Shown here one piece after another: positions 6,362-13,446 of a stretch of 14,080 nucleotides of DNA. Source of the DNA: Planctomycetota bacterium (lineage in GTDB: Bacteria; Planctomycetota; Planctomycetia; Pirellulales; Pirellulaceae); contig JAJSAJ010000821.1 in NCBI GenBank assembly GCA_024274855.1, positions 1 to 14,080 on the forward strand. The letters are read 5' to 3'. A model generated the notes under the pieces. It made no database searches and had not been told where the DNA came from. It saw only the letters and a program-made list of their open reading frames with translations. The number at the start of each line of letters is the position of its first letter. The first letter of the stretch is position 1. The translations under genes were made by a program, and so were the position numbers.

Positions 6362-7492
6362 ATGGTGCACGAAGTGCCGCAGCGCTGCTATCAATGCTTT
6401 CGCCCAAAGCCTCTGTGCTTTTGCCAGTCGATCCCACGGATCGACAACAACACCAACGTCTTGATTCTGCAACACATTGGCGAACGATTCCATCCTTTCA
6501 ATACTGCGAGGATCGTGCAGAGAGCACTGCGCCACTGTCACCTGATTGCCGGTCACAACCAGCGTTTGGGCCGGCACCACCTACCAATCCAAGCCAACTC
6601 AGCCCTGCTGTTTCCTCGTGCGGATGCCCCTTCACTGGCCGAATTGCCTGCCTCCAGGCGGCCGAACCAATTGGTCATCATCGACGGTACCTGGCATCAA
6701 GCAAAAACGATTCTTCGCGACGTTCTTCAACTCCAGAAGATTCCATGCTATCGATTGGCGCCAGCCGCTCCGGGCCAGTACCGGATTCGACGCGAGCCCA
6801 ACTCGCAAAGTCTTTCGACATTGGAAGCGACCGTTGCCGCTCTGCGAGTCCTGGAACCCGATACGGTCGGGTTAGAACAGCTGTTGGCCGCCTTCAATCA
6901 GATGGTCGAAGGTCAGTTGACGCATCCAAACCGCCATGCGGCGTGGCGACATAAAGAGAACCGCCAGTCGCGGCCTCGCTATCTTCCAAACTCGTTGCTA
7001 CAAGACGCAGGCAATTTGGTCGTCGCCTATGGTGAATCGACGCCCGGTCGGCAAGGAGAACGCGCGGTCACCTCGTTGCCGGTCAGCTGGGTCGCACAGC
7101 GTCTGGGCACAGCGGAACGTTTTTCTTGCCACCTCCGACAATCACCACCACTTTCCGACACCATATTGGAACGTATGCAACTGTCAACGGCAGACTTTGA
7201 CAACGCGGTTTCCGAGGACCAATTCCGCGACCTATGGGCCCATTTCGTTCGCCGCAATGATGTCCTGGTCGTCTACCACCATGGGACCTACCAGCTGCTC
7301 GGACATATCAAGGCCTCGCAGCCGCGCTGCCTTGTCCTCAAATCAGTATTCAGACAATGGCAAACCGGCTTTCGTTCCATCGAAGAACTGATGGCGGCGG
7401 AGAAGGTGACAGCCCCAGACTCAATGCCCCAAAGCCGTGCGAACCAGCGACTTGACTTGGCCGTTGCGTTGGTCGAGCACCTCAGGACCTAA
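6362..7492 (+). CDS. DTW-domain tRNA aminocarboxypropyltransferase with extra C-terminal domain
   Basis: 376 residues. Residues 1-200 are a DTW domain, the family of TapT/DTWD1/DTWD2, which transfer the 3-amino-3-carboxypropyl group of S-adenosylmethionine to uridine in tRNA (acp3U). Seen: the zinc-type cluster C9-x2-C12-F-R-P-x3-C19-x-C21, the HIGERFHPFNTAR segment (38-50), the signature D108-G-T-W-H-Q-A (108-114), and RREPNSQSLSTLEA (143-156). Residues about 215-376 are an addition absent from TapT. Their pattern (hydrophobic strand at 218-223, FSCHLRQSPPLSDTI at 244-258, LSTADFDNAVS at 264-274, VLVVYHHGTYQLL at 291-303, CLVLKSVF at 313-320) resembles DnaQ-type 3'-5' exonucleases, but the expected acidic residues are missing. 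No ribosome binding site is evident at this start, the first possible in the frame. The gene is convergent with the methyltransferase gene. Confidence 0.88.
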   Translation: MVHEVPQRCYQCFRPKPLCFCQSIPRIDNNTNVLILQHIGERFHPFNTARIVQRALRHCHLIAGHNQRLGRHHLPIQANSALLFPRADAPSLAELPASRRPNQLVIIDGTWHQAKTILRDVLQLQKIPCYRLAPAAPGQYRIRREPNSQSLSTLEATVAALRVLEPDTVGLEQLLAAFNQMVEGQLTHPNRHAAWRHKENRQSRPRYLPNSLLQDAGNLVVAYGESTPGRQGERAVTSLPVSWVAQRLGTAERFSCHLRQSPPLSDTILERMQLSTADFDNAVSEDQFRDLWAHFVRRNDVLVVYHHGTYQLLGHIKASQPRCLVLKSVFRQWQTGFRSIEELMAAEKVTAPDSMPQSRANQRLDLAVALVEHLRT

Positions 7493-7630
7493 TGTGCGAC
7501 ACGGCCGTAGAGCGAACAGCCAGTAAACTGTTGCACTTCACACGTTCCTCTCTTATCCGTGGGCCAGCTTTTCAGGCGTGGGCCGACTCTCCCTGCCCCC
7601 ATCGATGGACATCCGCGGTCGTACGAGCGC

Positions 7631-8587
7631 TCAGTCAATTTCGTAATTCAGCTGATCGTCGCCCACTGCCAAACGGAGGTCCACTTCGCGGTGAACAGCG
7701 TCCGGATCAGGATCGTACGAAAAGTCGACGCTCACCTTCAGCAGCTCGCCGGCTTGCACCGGTCGTGGCGAAAAAGACATGTACGTCTGAGCCCAGTGAG
7801 TTTCCGGATTGTGGGGGCCCGTGTCCAACGTAACACTCGGAGAAAGTTCCGCTTCGAACCAAACGCCGAACCCGTTTAGCACACCATCGCGAACAGGAAC
7901 AAAATTCAGTTGCCCTTCGAACCAGACATCTTCCGTTGACGCGGTGAGGAGCTCGAGTTCGATAAAGGCCTGCCCCGGTGCCAAGACGGCTGCCGGATCA
8001 ACCCGAATCTGTATGGTGCGTCCTTGCGACAACTCAACCTCTTGCAGACTGCTGAAGTCAAGATCATGGATCTCGTCGCGCCAAAACCCGGGCCCTTCGG
8101 TGTTGTAGAGGATCGGTTCGTCCAAGGGTGCGATCAGCAGGCGAACCTTGGATGGCAGCATGCGGCCAGTCGCTTTTAGATTGTGATCGCGAGCGTCGAG
8201 CACCGCGTGCAGCATGCCCTCGGCAAAGGCGGCATTGCCAAGCCACTCGCTGATGATCAGATCGACCTTCTGCGCCAACTGCAGTTCACCCGCCCGACCA
8301 TGGAACACCTGAACCTGGCCCGACAGCCCGTTGGCTTTGACCAGGTCGGTTGCAACGGCCGCGATATCCGTTGCATCGATGGCATAGACTTTCCTCGCTC
8401 CGGCTTTGGCCGCAAGCATCGCCAGGATGCCTGTGCCGGTCCCCACATCCAGAACGACATCGCCCGGCTCGACTGCTTCGCGAATTGCGGCTGCGAACGT
8501 GTTCGTGCGGTAACGATCGCTTACCATCCGCCTCTGCAGTTCGATGTCACCGTACGGCTTCAAATAGTTGTCCACAATGCAAACCAA
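7631..8587 (-). CDS. Protein arginine methyltransferase-like enzyme (PRMT family)
   Basis: 318 residues, PRMT-like throughout. S-adenosylmethionine motif I is VVLDVGTGTG (44-53), followed by AAKAGARKVYAID with D71 at the ribose-binding acid position (Glu in PRMT1). The double-E loop is SEWLGNAAFAEGML with E114 and E123, then VLDARDHNLKATGRMLP. The THW loop is T253-H254-W255 in PETHWAQTYMSF, and R27 (in DRYRTNTF) matches the N-terminal arginine of PRMT1. The C-terminal half is the PRMT beta-barrel. These residues are expected to dimethylate arginine or a guanidino group; the real substrate is unknown. An in-frame TGA two codons upstream of the TTG at 8587 limits the start to that TTG or the GTG at 8575; neither has a clear ribosome binding site. 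Family assignment is very sure; activity is inferred. Confidence 0.92.
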   Translation of the reverse strand: MVCIVDNYLKPYGDIELQRRMVSDRYRTNTFAAAIREAVEPGDVVLDVGTGTGILAMLAAKAGARKVYAIDATDIAAVATDLVKANGLSGQVQVFHGRAGELQLAQKVDLIISEWLGNAAFAEGMLHAVLDARDHNLKATGRMLPSKVRLLIAPLDEPILYNTEGPGFWRDEIHDLDFSSLQEVELSQGRTIQIRVDPAAVLAPGQAFIELELLTASTEDVWFEGQLNFVPVRDGVLNGFGVWFEAELSPSVTLDTGPHNPETHWAQTYMSFSPRPVQAGELLKVSVDFSYDPDPDAVHREVDLRLAVGDDQLNYEID

Positions 8588-8998
8588 CAGTCAAGAGAGT
8601 GGCGTTCGAGCATGGGAGTGCGCATTCAACCGCAAACGTCGCTCGGCCAGGCGGCAGCCCCCAAGCGGGGCCAGCCTCCAAGGCCTGCGATGAAACGGCC
8701 TGTTCGGCGCTCACAGTATCAGCTCAGGTTGCTCCCTGCAATCGGACGCCCAGCCTTTCGCCTAAGCGAACTGCTCAAGTGGTGGTGCACGCTTCTTCTT
8801 TTCCAATAAGTTGAAACCCGATTTGCTTTCTGTCAGACTGTCTGTACTACTAACCTCAAAGATCGTTAGGTTTTTGACAAAGTTCTAGCGATCACCGGGA
8901 GCGGACCATAGGGGCCCCCGAGCGGTAGCTTGGATTTGGTTGCGGCCCTGCCGTTCTGTGTCCTCGATCCACTTTGTCCTTCAAGGGAGACGTGTACG
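8588..8998. other. Divergent spacer between methyltransferase and sulfatase
   Basis: No gene is supported here. The only local structure is a weak CTAAC/GTTAG dyad (8850-8869) followed by GTTTTTG. A GCAAACGTC 9-mer at 8632-8640 recurs in two other spacers. The sulfatase ribosome binding site AGGGAG (8984-8989) closes the region. Confidence 0.5.
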
Positions 8999-10477
8999 AT
9001 GCGAACGATTCTGAGTCTTCTTCCTGGTTTATGTACGGTCTTCGTCTTTTGCTGCCAACTCCAGGCTACTCCGCCCAACTTTGTGGTCATCTTCTGCGAC
9101 GACCTTGGCTATGGAGACTTGGCCTGCTTTGGACACCCGACAATCGAGACGCCGAATCTGGATCGCATGGCCGCTCAAGGGCAGAAGTGGACCAATTTCT
9201 ATGTGGGAGCGAGTGTCTGCACACCGAGTCGAGCCGCTTTGTTGACAGGTCGGTTGCCGATTCGCACTGGCATGATGTCCGCGAAACGCCGAGTCCTGTT
9301 TCCCAACTCCAAGGGCGGCATACCTGCCACGGAATGGACCATTGCCGAGTTGCTGAAGACCAAAGGCTATGCCACGGCGGCGATTGGGAAATGGCATCTT
9401 GGGCATTTGCCCCCCTATCTTCCCACTCGCAACGGCTTCGATTCCTATTGGGGAATTCCGTACTCCAATGACATGGATGCGATTAAAGGCTTCCCGAACT
9501 ATCGACAGGCCGCACACAAAGACCCGCATTATTCTCCGCCAATCAAACAGTATCAAGTACCGATTTTGCAGAACGAGCAGGTAGTCGAGAAGCCGGCGCA
9601 TCAGCATACGCTCACTCAGCGATATACGGACAAGGCGATTGAGTTCATCCGGCAGCACCACAAGGAGCGATTCTTTGTCTACCTGGCGCATAACCTGCCC
9701 CATATCCCCCTGTTTGTTGGCGAGAAATACGCCGGGGCCAGTCGTCGTGGAATTTACGGCGATGTTATCCAGGAAATTGACGCCGGGGTCGGAGCGATCC
9801 TGAAGACCCTGAAAGATTTGAACGTGGCCGAGAATACGCTCGTGGTCTTCACGTCCGACAACGGCCCGTGGCTACCGTTCCGCACGCACGGTGGTTCGGC
9901 AGGACTGCTCAGGGAAGGCAAAGGGTCCACATTCGAAGGCGGGATGCGGGAACCGACGATCTTCTGGTGGCCAGGTAAAGTGGCGCCGAAAATCGAGCGA
10001 GAACTCGGAGCAACCATGGACCTGTTGCCAACATTTTGTGCACTGGCCGGCGTCCCCCTGCCACAAGATCGCATTTATGATGGATATGATCTGTCGCCAC
10101 TGCTGCTCGGGCAAACCACCAATACGTCACAAGACCAATCGGGGACGCGAACAGATCCAAGCTTGAACGCCCCCATTGGTGATCTCGTGACAGGCTATGA
10201 ACACTCGCCCAGAAAGACGATCTACTACTGGCGTTCAGAGCGACTGTATGCGATTCGGGTTGGTCCGTGGAAGGCCCACTTCATTACCGAAGGATGCTAC
10301 GGTATCGGCCCCAAACGGCAGGTTCACGACACCCCGGTGTTGTATAACCTGGATCAAGACCCGTCTGAAAAATATGACGTCGCCAGCTTGCATCCGAAAG
10401 TTGTTCAGCAATTGCAGAAACTGGCCGAAACGCACATTCAAAGCGTCAAACCGGTCGAGAATCAATTGAATCGATAA
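8999..10477 (+). CDS. Secreted type I (formylglycine) sulfatase
   Basis: A 492-residue exported sulfatase of the alkaline-phosphatase superfamily that hydrolyses sulfate esters, probably on a polysaccharide or glycan. The signal peptide occupies about 1-23. Seen: metal-binding D34-D35 in FCDDLGYGD, the formylglycine site C74-T-P-S-R78 followed by AALLTG, IGKWHLG (129-135) with the active-site Lys-x-His pair, HNLPHIPLF (211-219) and TSDNGP (265-270) with the second metal Asp-Asn pair. C74 must be oxidised to formylglycine by an FGE or anaerobic enzyme. The ATG at 8999 is preferred over an ATG 23 codons upstream because AGGGAG precedes it by 9 bases and it starts the signal peptide. The exact sulfatase subfamily is not assigned. 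The FGE-domain protein at 11975-13089 is broken and unlikely to be its maturase. Confidence 0.94.
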   Translation: MRTILSLLPGLCTVFVFCCQLQATPPNFVVIFCDDLGYGDLACFGHPTIETPNLDRMAAQGQKWTNFYVGASVCTPSRAALLTGRLPIRTGMMSAKRRVLFPNSKGGIPATEWTIAELLKTKGYATAAIGKWHLGHLPPYLPTRNGFDSYWGIPYSNDMDAIKGFPNYRQAAHKDPHYSPPIKQYQVPILQNEQVVEKPAHQHTLTQRYTDKAIEFIRQHHKERFFVYLAHNLPHIPLFVGEKYAGASRRGIYGDVIQEIDAGVGAILKTLKDLNVAENTLVVFTSDNGPWLPFRTHGGSAGLLREGKGSTFEGGMREPTIFWWPGKVAPKIERELGATMDLLPTFCALAGVPLPQDRIYDGYDLSPLLLGQTTNTSQDQSGTRTDPSLNAPIGDLVTGYEHSPRKTIYYWRSERLYAIRVGPWKAHFITEGCYGIGPKRQVHDTPVLYNLDQDPSEKYDVASLHPKVVQQLQKLAETHIQSVKPVENQLNR

Positions 10478-10512
10478 GAGCCTGAGTCAAGTAGTGTGAG
10501 GTCACCAAGCTG

Positions 10513-10686
10513 TTGGCCAAACTGAAACGCGACTTACGCTGGGATGCGGACACTCCGGATAAGCATCCGAAACGCGTTCTGGTTGATTGGCTGAGGTGGT
10601 TTTCGCGCTTACTCGAGTCGTTTAAGAATGACGGTATCCGGCCACCGAGCCGATTCGACTCGCAAACCGAGGATGAAAGACCGTGA
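10513..10686 (+). CDS. Small hypothetical protein overlapping the TPR gene
   Basis: A 57-codon frame starting at TTG 10513 (CTG 10510 is also possible) and ending in a TGA that overlaps the GTG start of the next gene as GTGA. TGAGG lies about 11 bases before the TTG. The product is charged and amphipathic with a central KHPKRVLVDWLRWFSRLLES segment and no cysteine. No family is recognised. The stop-start overlap points to translational coupling with the membrane-TPR protein, but the non-ATG start keeps the call tentative. Confidence 0.42.
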   Translation: MAKLKRDLRWDADTPDKHPKRVLVDWLRWFSRLLESFKNDGIRPPSRFDSQTEDERP

Positions 10687-12317
10687 GTTTCTTCTTGATA
10701 GGTTCGATCAGCCCGTTCCTTTGGACCGTATGCAAGCTGGTGCTCTATGTCTTCTGCGTGGTGGACTTGGTGCTGTTAGCCGTCGTGATCAACATCGCCA
10801 CTTTCGCTTGGTGGCGATCTCTGGCGATCGTTCGCCGTGCCGAGTTGCTGTGGGACAAGAATCCGGATCGTGCCGAGCGGCTTTGCTATCGTGTCCGCAA
10901 CCGGCTCGACCGATCGGTACGTGTGAAGCGAGCCCGTCGGCTTGCCAAACCGTCAGAGGCTTTCAAGATGGCATTCGGGGGGATCTTTGTCGAGTCAGCA
11001 CTGCTGTTCGTTGAAATCACGGATTGGATTCTGGTGTCGCTAGAGGCAACTTTCAAATCGCTTCGACAACACATTGACATCCCAAAGTACCACCGTTTTC
11101 TCCGGGCTGTCGTCCGTTTTCTCGATGAGGATCCTTGGCGAGTGGGGAGCTTCAGTCGTCGGGCATGCGAGAAGTGCGAAGACGTGCTGTCACACCGGCT
11201 CGTGAAACGCGGACTCGCACTCCTTTTCCTGCCTGCAAACTCTACACGATTATCGGCTTACGCTTTAAGTGAAGTCCTGCTAGCCGTTCAGCAGAGCAGC
11301 AAGGGCCAGCACCGGATCGTGGAAAGTCGACTGGACAAAATCCGAAAGCGATTCGGCCGAGGGGCCGATGCGGATCGTTGGCTCGGGAAATTCTATCTGG
11401 CCTGCGGGCACATATCCAGCGAAGCGGTAGAGTGCTATTTTCGACTGTGCAAATCGAATGATGTTGCGGTCGACACTGCCACCGTGCCGACGGCCAAGCA
11501 GCGATTACAGGTGGCGTGTGAGATCCGTTCTGGCATGAGCGTCTCGAATCTGGAGGAGCGACTCCAGTGGAATCGACGGGCAGCGAGCGTCATCGTCGAT
11601 CAATCATGGCCGTTGCTGGGCGAAGGCTTGGCCCTTTACGGGCTGAAACGTTATACTGAGGCGATAGCAGCCTTGGCGAGAACGCCCGCTCTTTTTCCGA
11701 AGTGCACTCCGGCGAAGCTCTGGACGGCCCGCTGCCATGCCGCCATGGGAGACAGGGAGCAAGCCAAGCGGCAACTTGTCCGTATTGCCCGCGGAGCGAG
11801 CAACGACTCCTCCGAATTGGTGGCGCTTGCCGAGCATTTTCTGGCAATTGGCCAAACGAAGGCAGCCCAGCAACTGGTCAACAAACTTCCGCTGACCAAT
11901 CTGGCGATCAAAGGCAAGCTGCTTGCCATCGAAGGTAAACTGAGGCTTCGGCGAGGGAAGGTTGAGAAGGCGAGACGGCATAGTATTCCGCATCGTACCA
12001 GTCAGCACACCACTCCAAGACATTTCCGTGCATGTCGAACAGCCCCCAGGCATTCGCCTGCTTCTGTCCCACCGGATGCGGTACGCTTTCTGAGTTCGCC
12101 AACACCCAAGCATAGTCGCCAAGGCAGTCCACCGAGTCGCCGAAACAGTACAAACCTGAGCTCCCGGCACGACATGCATACTCCCATTCCGCCTCGGTCG
12201 GCAATCGATAGAATCGTCCCGCTGACTCCTCGTCGCCCAGAGCCGAAAGCCTGTGGCAAAACTCCTGAGCATCGTTCCAAGAGACCATGTCGACCGGATT
12301 CTCCGGACATCCCGTGA
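10683..12317 (+). CDS. Membrane-anchored TPR-like protein, 3' end replaced
   Basis: The GTG start at 10683 has GAGGA 9 bases upstream (10669-10673). Residues about 10-42 form one or two hydrophobic helices, so the protein is probably anchored in the inner membrane. The rest is helical and, from about residue 310, TPR-like: LLGEGLALYGLKRYTEAIAAL, KLWTARCHAAMGDREQAKRQLVRIAR, LVALAEHFLAIGQTKAAQQLV and LLAIEGKLRLRRGKVEKAR. Such proteins serve as scaffolds; nothing shows catalysis. After about residue 431 (near 11975) the frame runs into DNA that is the antisense of an FGE domain, so the last 110 residues, rich in Pro, Ser, Arg and His, are not its native C-terminus. The stop at 12315-12317 is fortuitous. 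Either the gene is a truncated pseudogene or it makes a chimeric product. Confidence 0.72.
   Translation: MSFFLIGSISPFLWTVCKLVLYVFCVVDLVLLAVVINIATFAWWRSLAIVRRAELLWDKNPDRAERLCYRVRNRLDRSVRVKRARRLAKPSEAFKMAFGGIFVESALLFVEITDWILVSLEATFKSLRQHIDIPKYHRFLRAVVRFLDEDPWRVGSFSRRACEKCEDVLSHRLVKRGLALLFLPANSTRLSAYALSEVLLAVQQSSKGQHRIVESRLDKIRKRFGRGADADRWLGKFYLACGHISSEAVECYFRLCKSNDVAVDTATVPTAKQRLQVACEIRSGMSVSNLEERLQWNRRAASVIVDQSWPLLGEGLALYGLKRYTEAIAALARTPALFPKCTPAKLWTARCHAAMGDREQAKRQLVRIARGASNDSSELVALAEHFLAIGQTKAAQQLVNKLPLTNLAIKGKLLAIEGKLRLRRGKVEKARRHSIPHRTSQHTTPRHFRACRTAPRHSPASVPPDAVRFLSSPTPKHSRQGSPPSRRNSTNLSSRHDMHTPIPPRSAIDRIVPLTPRRPEPKACGKTPEHRSKRPCRPDSPDIP
11968..11985. other. Breakpoint joining two truncated convergent genes
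   Basis: Plus-strand TPR-like coding sense ends around GKVEKAR, and minus-strand FGE coding sense ends around DAEYYAVSP; both fall within these bases. No repeat or insertion sequence lies at the join. The exact base cannot be fixed by eye because a few bases fit both genes. Confidence 0.65.
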
Positions 12318-13089
12318 ACTCACTCGGATTGTCGCCCATCACTTGCTCATATTATTTCTGTGTCACGGGATGGACTCTCAAGTAGAACGGTTTGCTGATT
12401 CGGACGCGGTGTTGTGGAGTCTCTCGGACGCGAACTGGATCGTCTGATGTGGGCGATCCCATAACGAAGTCACCCGGCAAGATCAGGGCCATTTGCGTCC
12501 CGAGTGAGTTGTCGATCATCGCGTCCAACTGCAGCTTTGCCTCCTCCGGGACTTGCAGTGTAAATCCTTCCAAGGGAGGGGCGGCCGTTGAATTGAGACC
12601 AAGATCCGGCGGAAGCGGCGCGGATGTGAGCGTCGTCGGTAACGAATCTAACTGTTGAATAAGCCGCTCCATGTCCGTGCTAAAATCAAGGCCCGGTCGT
12701 ACTCGAACCGCATTACGAAACGCAAGGTCACGAATAGTCTCTGGCAGCTCTTCGGGACGAGGCATCACCGCTTCGCGGACCAGAACGGGGATTACGCGAA
12801 TATCGCGGTCGAGAGCCGCTTCAACTTCGACACGAACGAAATCGCACGCATCTTCAAGCCGCCGATTCCACTGGGGGTCGACAAGCCAATCCGGTCCTAT
12901 CACCACCAGTACGACATGGCTATTACTCACCGCTTGCTGCAAGTATTTTCTGAAATCGACGCCAGCGGGAATCGACTTAACGTCCATGAAGACGTTGTCC
13001 CTCCCGTACTTGCGCTCCAACCATTCGTACAGATGGGTCGTTGCGTCACTTGCATCCTGACGTCGATAGGAAATGAGGATCTTTGGCAT
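11975..13089 (-). pseudogene. TIR-FGE (SUMF1-like) fusion, interrupted and truncated
   Basis: Reading from the ATG at 13089, residues 1-135 are a TIR domain: KILISYRRQD at 3-12, VFMDVKSIPAGVDF at 34-47, VLVVIGPDW at 60-68, and a candidate NADase glutamate in FVRVEVEAAL. A Pro-rich linker (about 150-175) leads to an FGE-sulfatase domain with MALILPGDFVMGS and VHPVTQK. A TAA at 12352-12354 then interrupts, and the same frame continues YEQVMGDNPSEFTG, PVDMVSWNDAQEFC, RLPTEAEWEYACRAG and AWGLFDMHGNVLEWCADWYD. The reading frame does not change, so this is a single nonsense codon, most simply CAA to TAA. Homology ends near YYAVSP at about 11975; the usual GGSW and GFR segments with the catalytic cysteines are missing. 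TIR-FGE fusions occur in planctomycetes and cyanobacteria in signalling or defence contexts. Dead by two independent lesions. Confidence 0.88.
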
Positions 13090-13286
13090 TATCGTGCCTT
13101 ACAATTCCTGTTGTCGCTCGCTTGGCCGACGACGGCACATCGTTGGTTTTCAAACGTCTTCGCGAGTGATTCGCTGATCAGACACCCGTGGCAGGTTCCG
13201 CACGGCTTGGTCCAGGCGTCGTCGGGGAGTAGACTCACCATTCCGCGAACGGTCTCCATTTGACGCGGCTGCTGTGTGGCTGTCAA
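13089..13286 (-). CDS. Possible small Cys-rich protein upstream of TIR gene
   Basis: A 65-codon frame from TTG 13286 (ATG at 13259 and 13241 are alternatives) whose TAA overlaps the ATG of the TIR gene as TAATG, an arrangement common in coupled operons. It contains WTKPCGTCHGCLISES, a C-x2-C-H-x-C cluster. This could bind zinc; a c-type haem is unlikely because no signal peptide is seen. A second minus-strand frame (13150-13356, opening MIGVKLSRIEAEQAFHMVLG) overlaps it, so the pair may be one gene broken by a frameshift. No ribosome binding site is visible. Function unknown. Confidence 0.3.
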   Translation of the reverse strand: MTATQQPRQMETVRGMVSLLPDDAWTKPCGTCHGCLISESLAKTFENQRCAVVGQASDNRNCKAR

Positions 13287-13353
13287 GAAGCTGCACGCCG
13301 AGAACCATGTGAAATGCCTGTTCTGCCTCGATTCGCGAAAGCTTCACACCAAT

Positions 13354-13377
13354 CATTGACGCTCGCGGCCGTCAATG
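13354..13377. repeat. Stem-loop downstream of DinB-like gene (distal)
   Basis: CATTGACG (13354-13361), an 8-base loop, and CGTCAATG (13370-13377) form a perfect 8-bp stem about 70 bases past the DinB-like stop. No T-run follows on the minus strand (ATTGGTG), so intrinsic termination is not established. Confidence 0.5.
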
Positions 13378-13386
13378 TTGATGAGC

Positions 13387-13420
13387 CGTTCCTTCCATCC
13401 GCAAACGTCCGAAAGGAACG
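13387..13420. repeat. Stem-loop downstream of DinB-like gene (proximal)
   Basis: CGTTCCTT (13387-13394) and AAGGAACG (13413-13420) form a perfect 8-bp stem around an 18-base loop, beginning 26 bases after the DinB-like stop at 13447. The loop contains GCAAACGTC. It may protect the transcript end. Confidence 0.45.
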
Positions 13421-13446
13421 CCCGTTGTGACCGGGAAGCCAGGCGT

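Noticed and set aside
5982..6464. A 160-codon plus frame through the repeat cluster.
   Set aside because: Its first part is translation of the 21-bp hairpin and repeat R4, and its end overlaps the DTW gene in another frame.
7492..7833. A 113-codon plus frame overlapping the DTW stop as TAATG.
   Set aside because: Most of it is antisense to the C-terminal barrel of the methyltransferase, and its sequence has no protein-like pattern. The overlap looks fortuitous.
8850..8875. CTAAC/GTTAG dyad followed by GTTTTTG as a terminator.
   Set aside because: The stem is only 5 bp with a 10-base loop, and no gene ends immediately upstream.
12342..12354. Frameshift in the TIR-FGE gene.
   Set aside because: The two halves are in the same reading frame, so the lesion is a nonsense codon and not a frameshift.
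8999..13089. Sulfatase and FGE-domain protein as a functional enzyme-maturase pair.
   Set aside because: The genes are on opposite strands with other genes between them, and the FGE domain has lost its catalytic C-terminus and carries a stop codon.
12655..13263. A 202-codon plus frame opposite the TIR domain.
   Set aside because: The minus strand encodes unmistakable TIR and FGE motifs; the plus frame has none.
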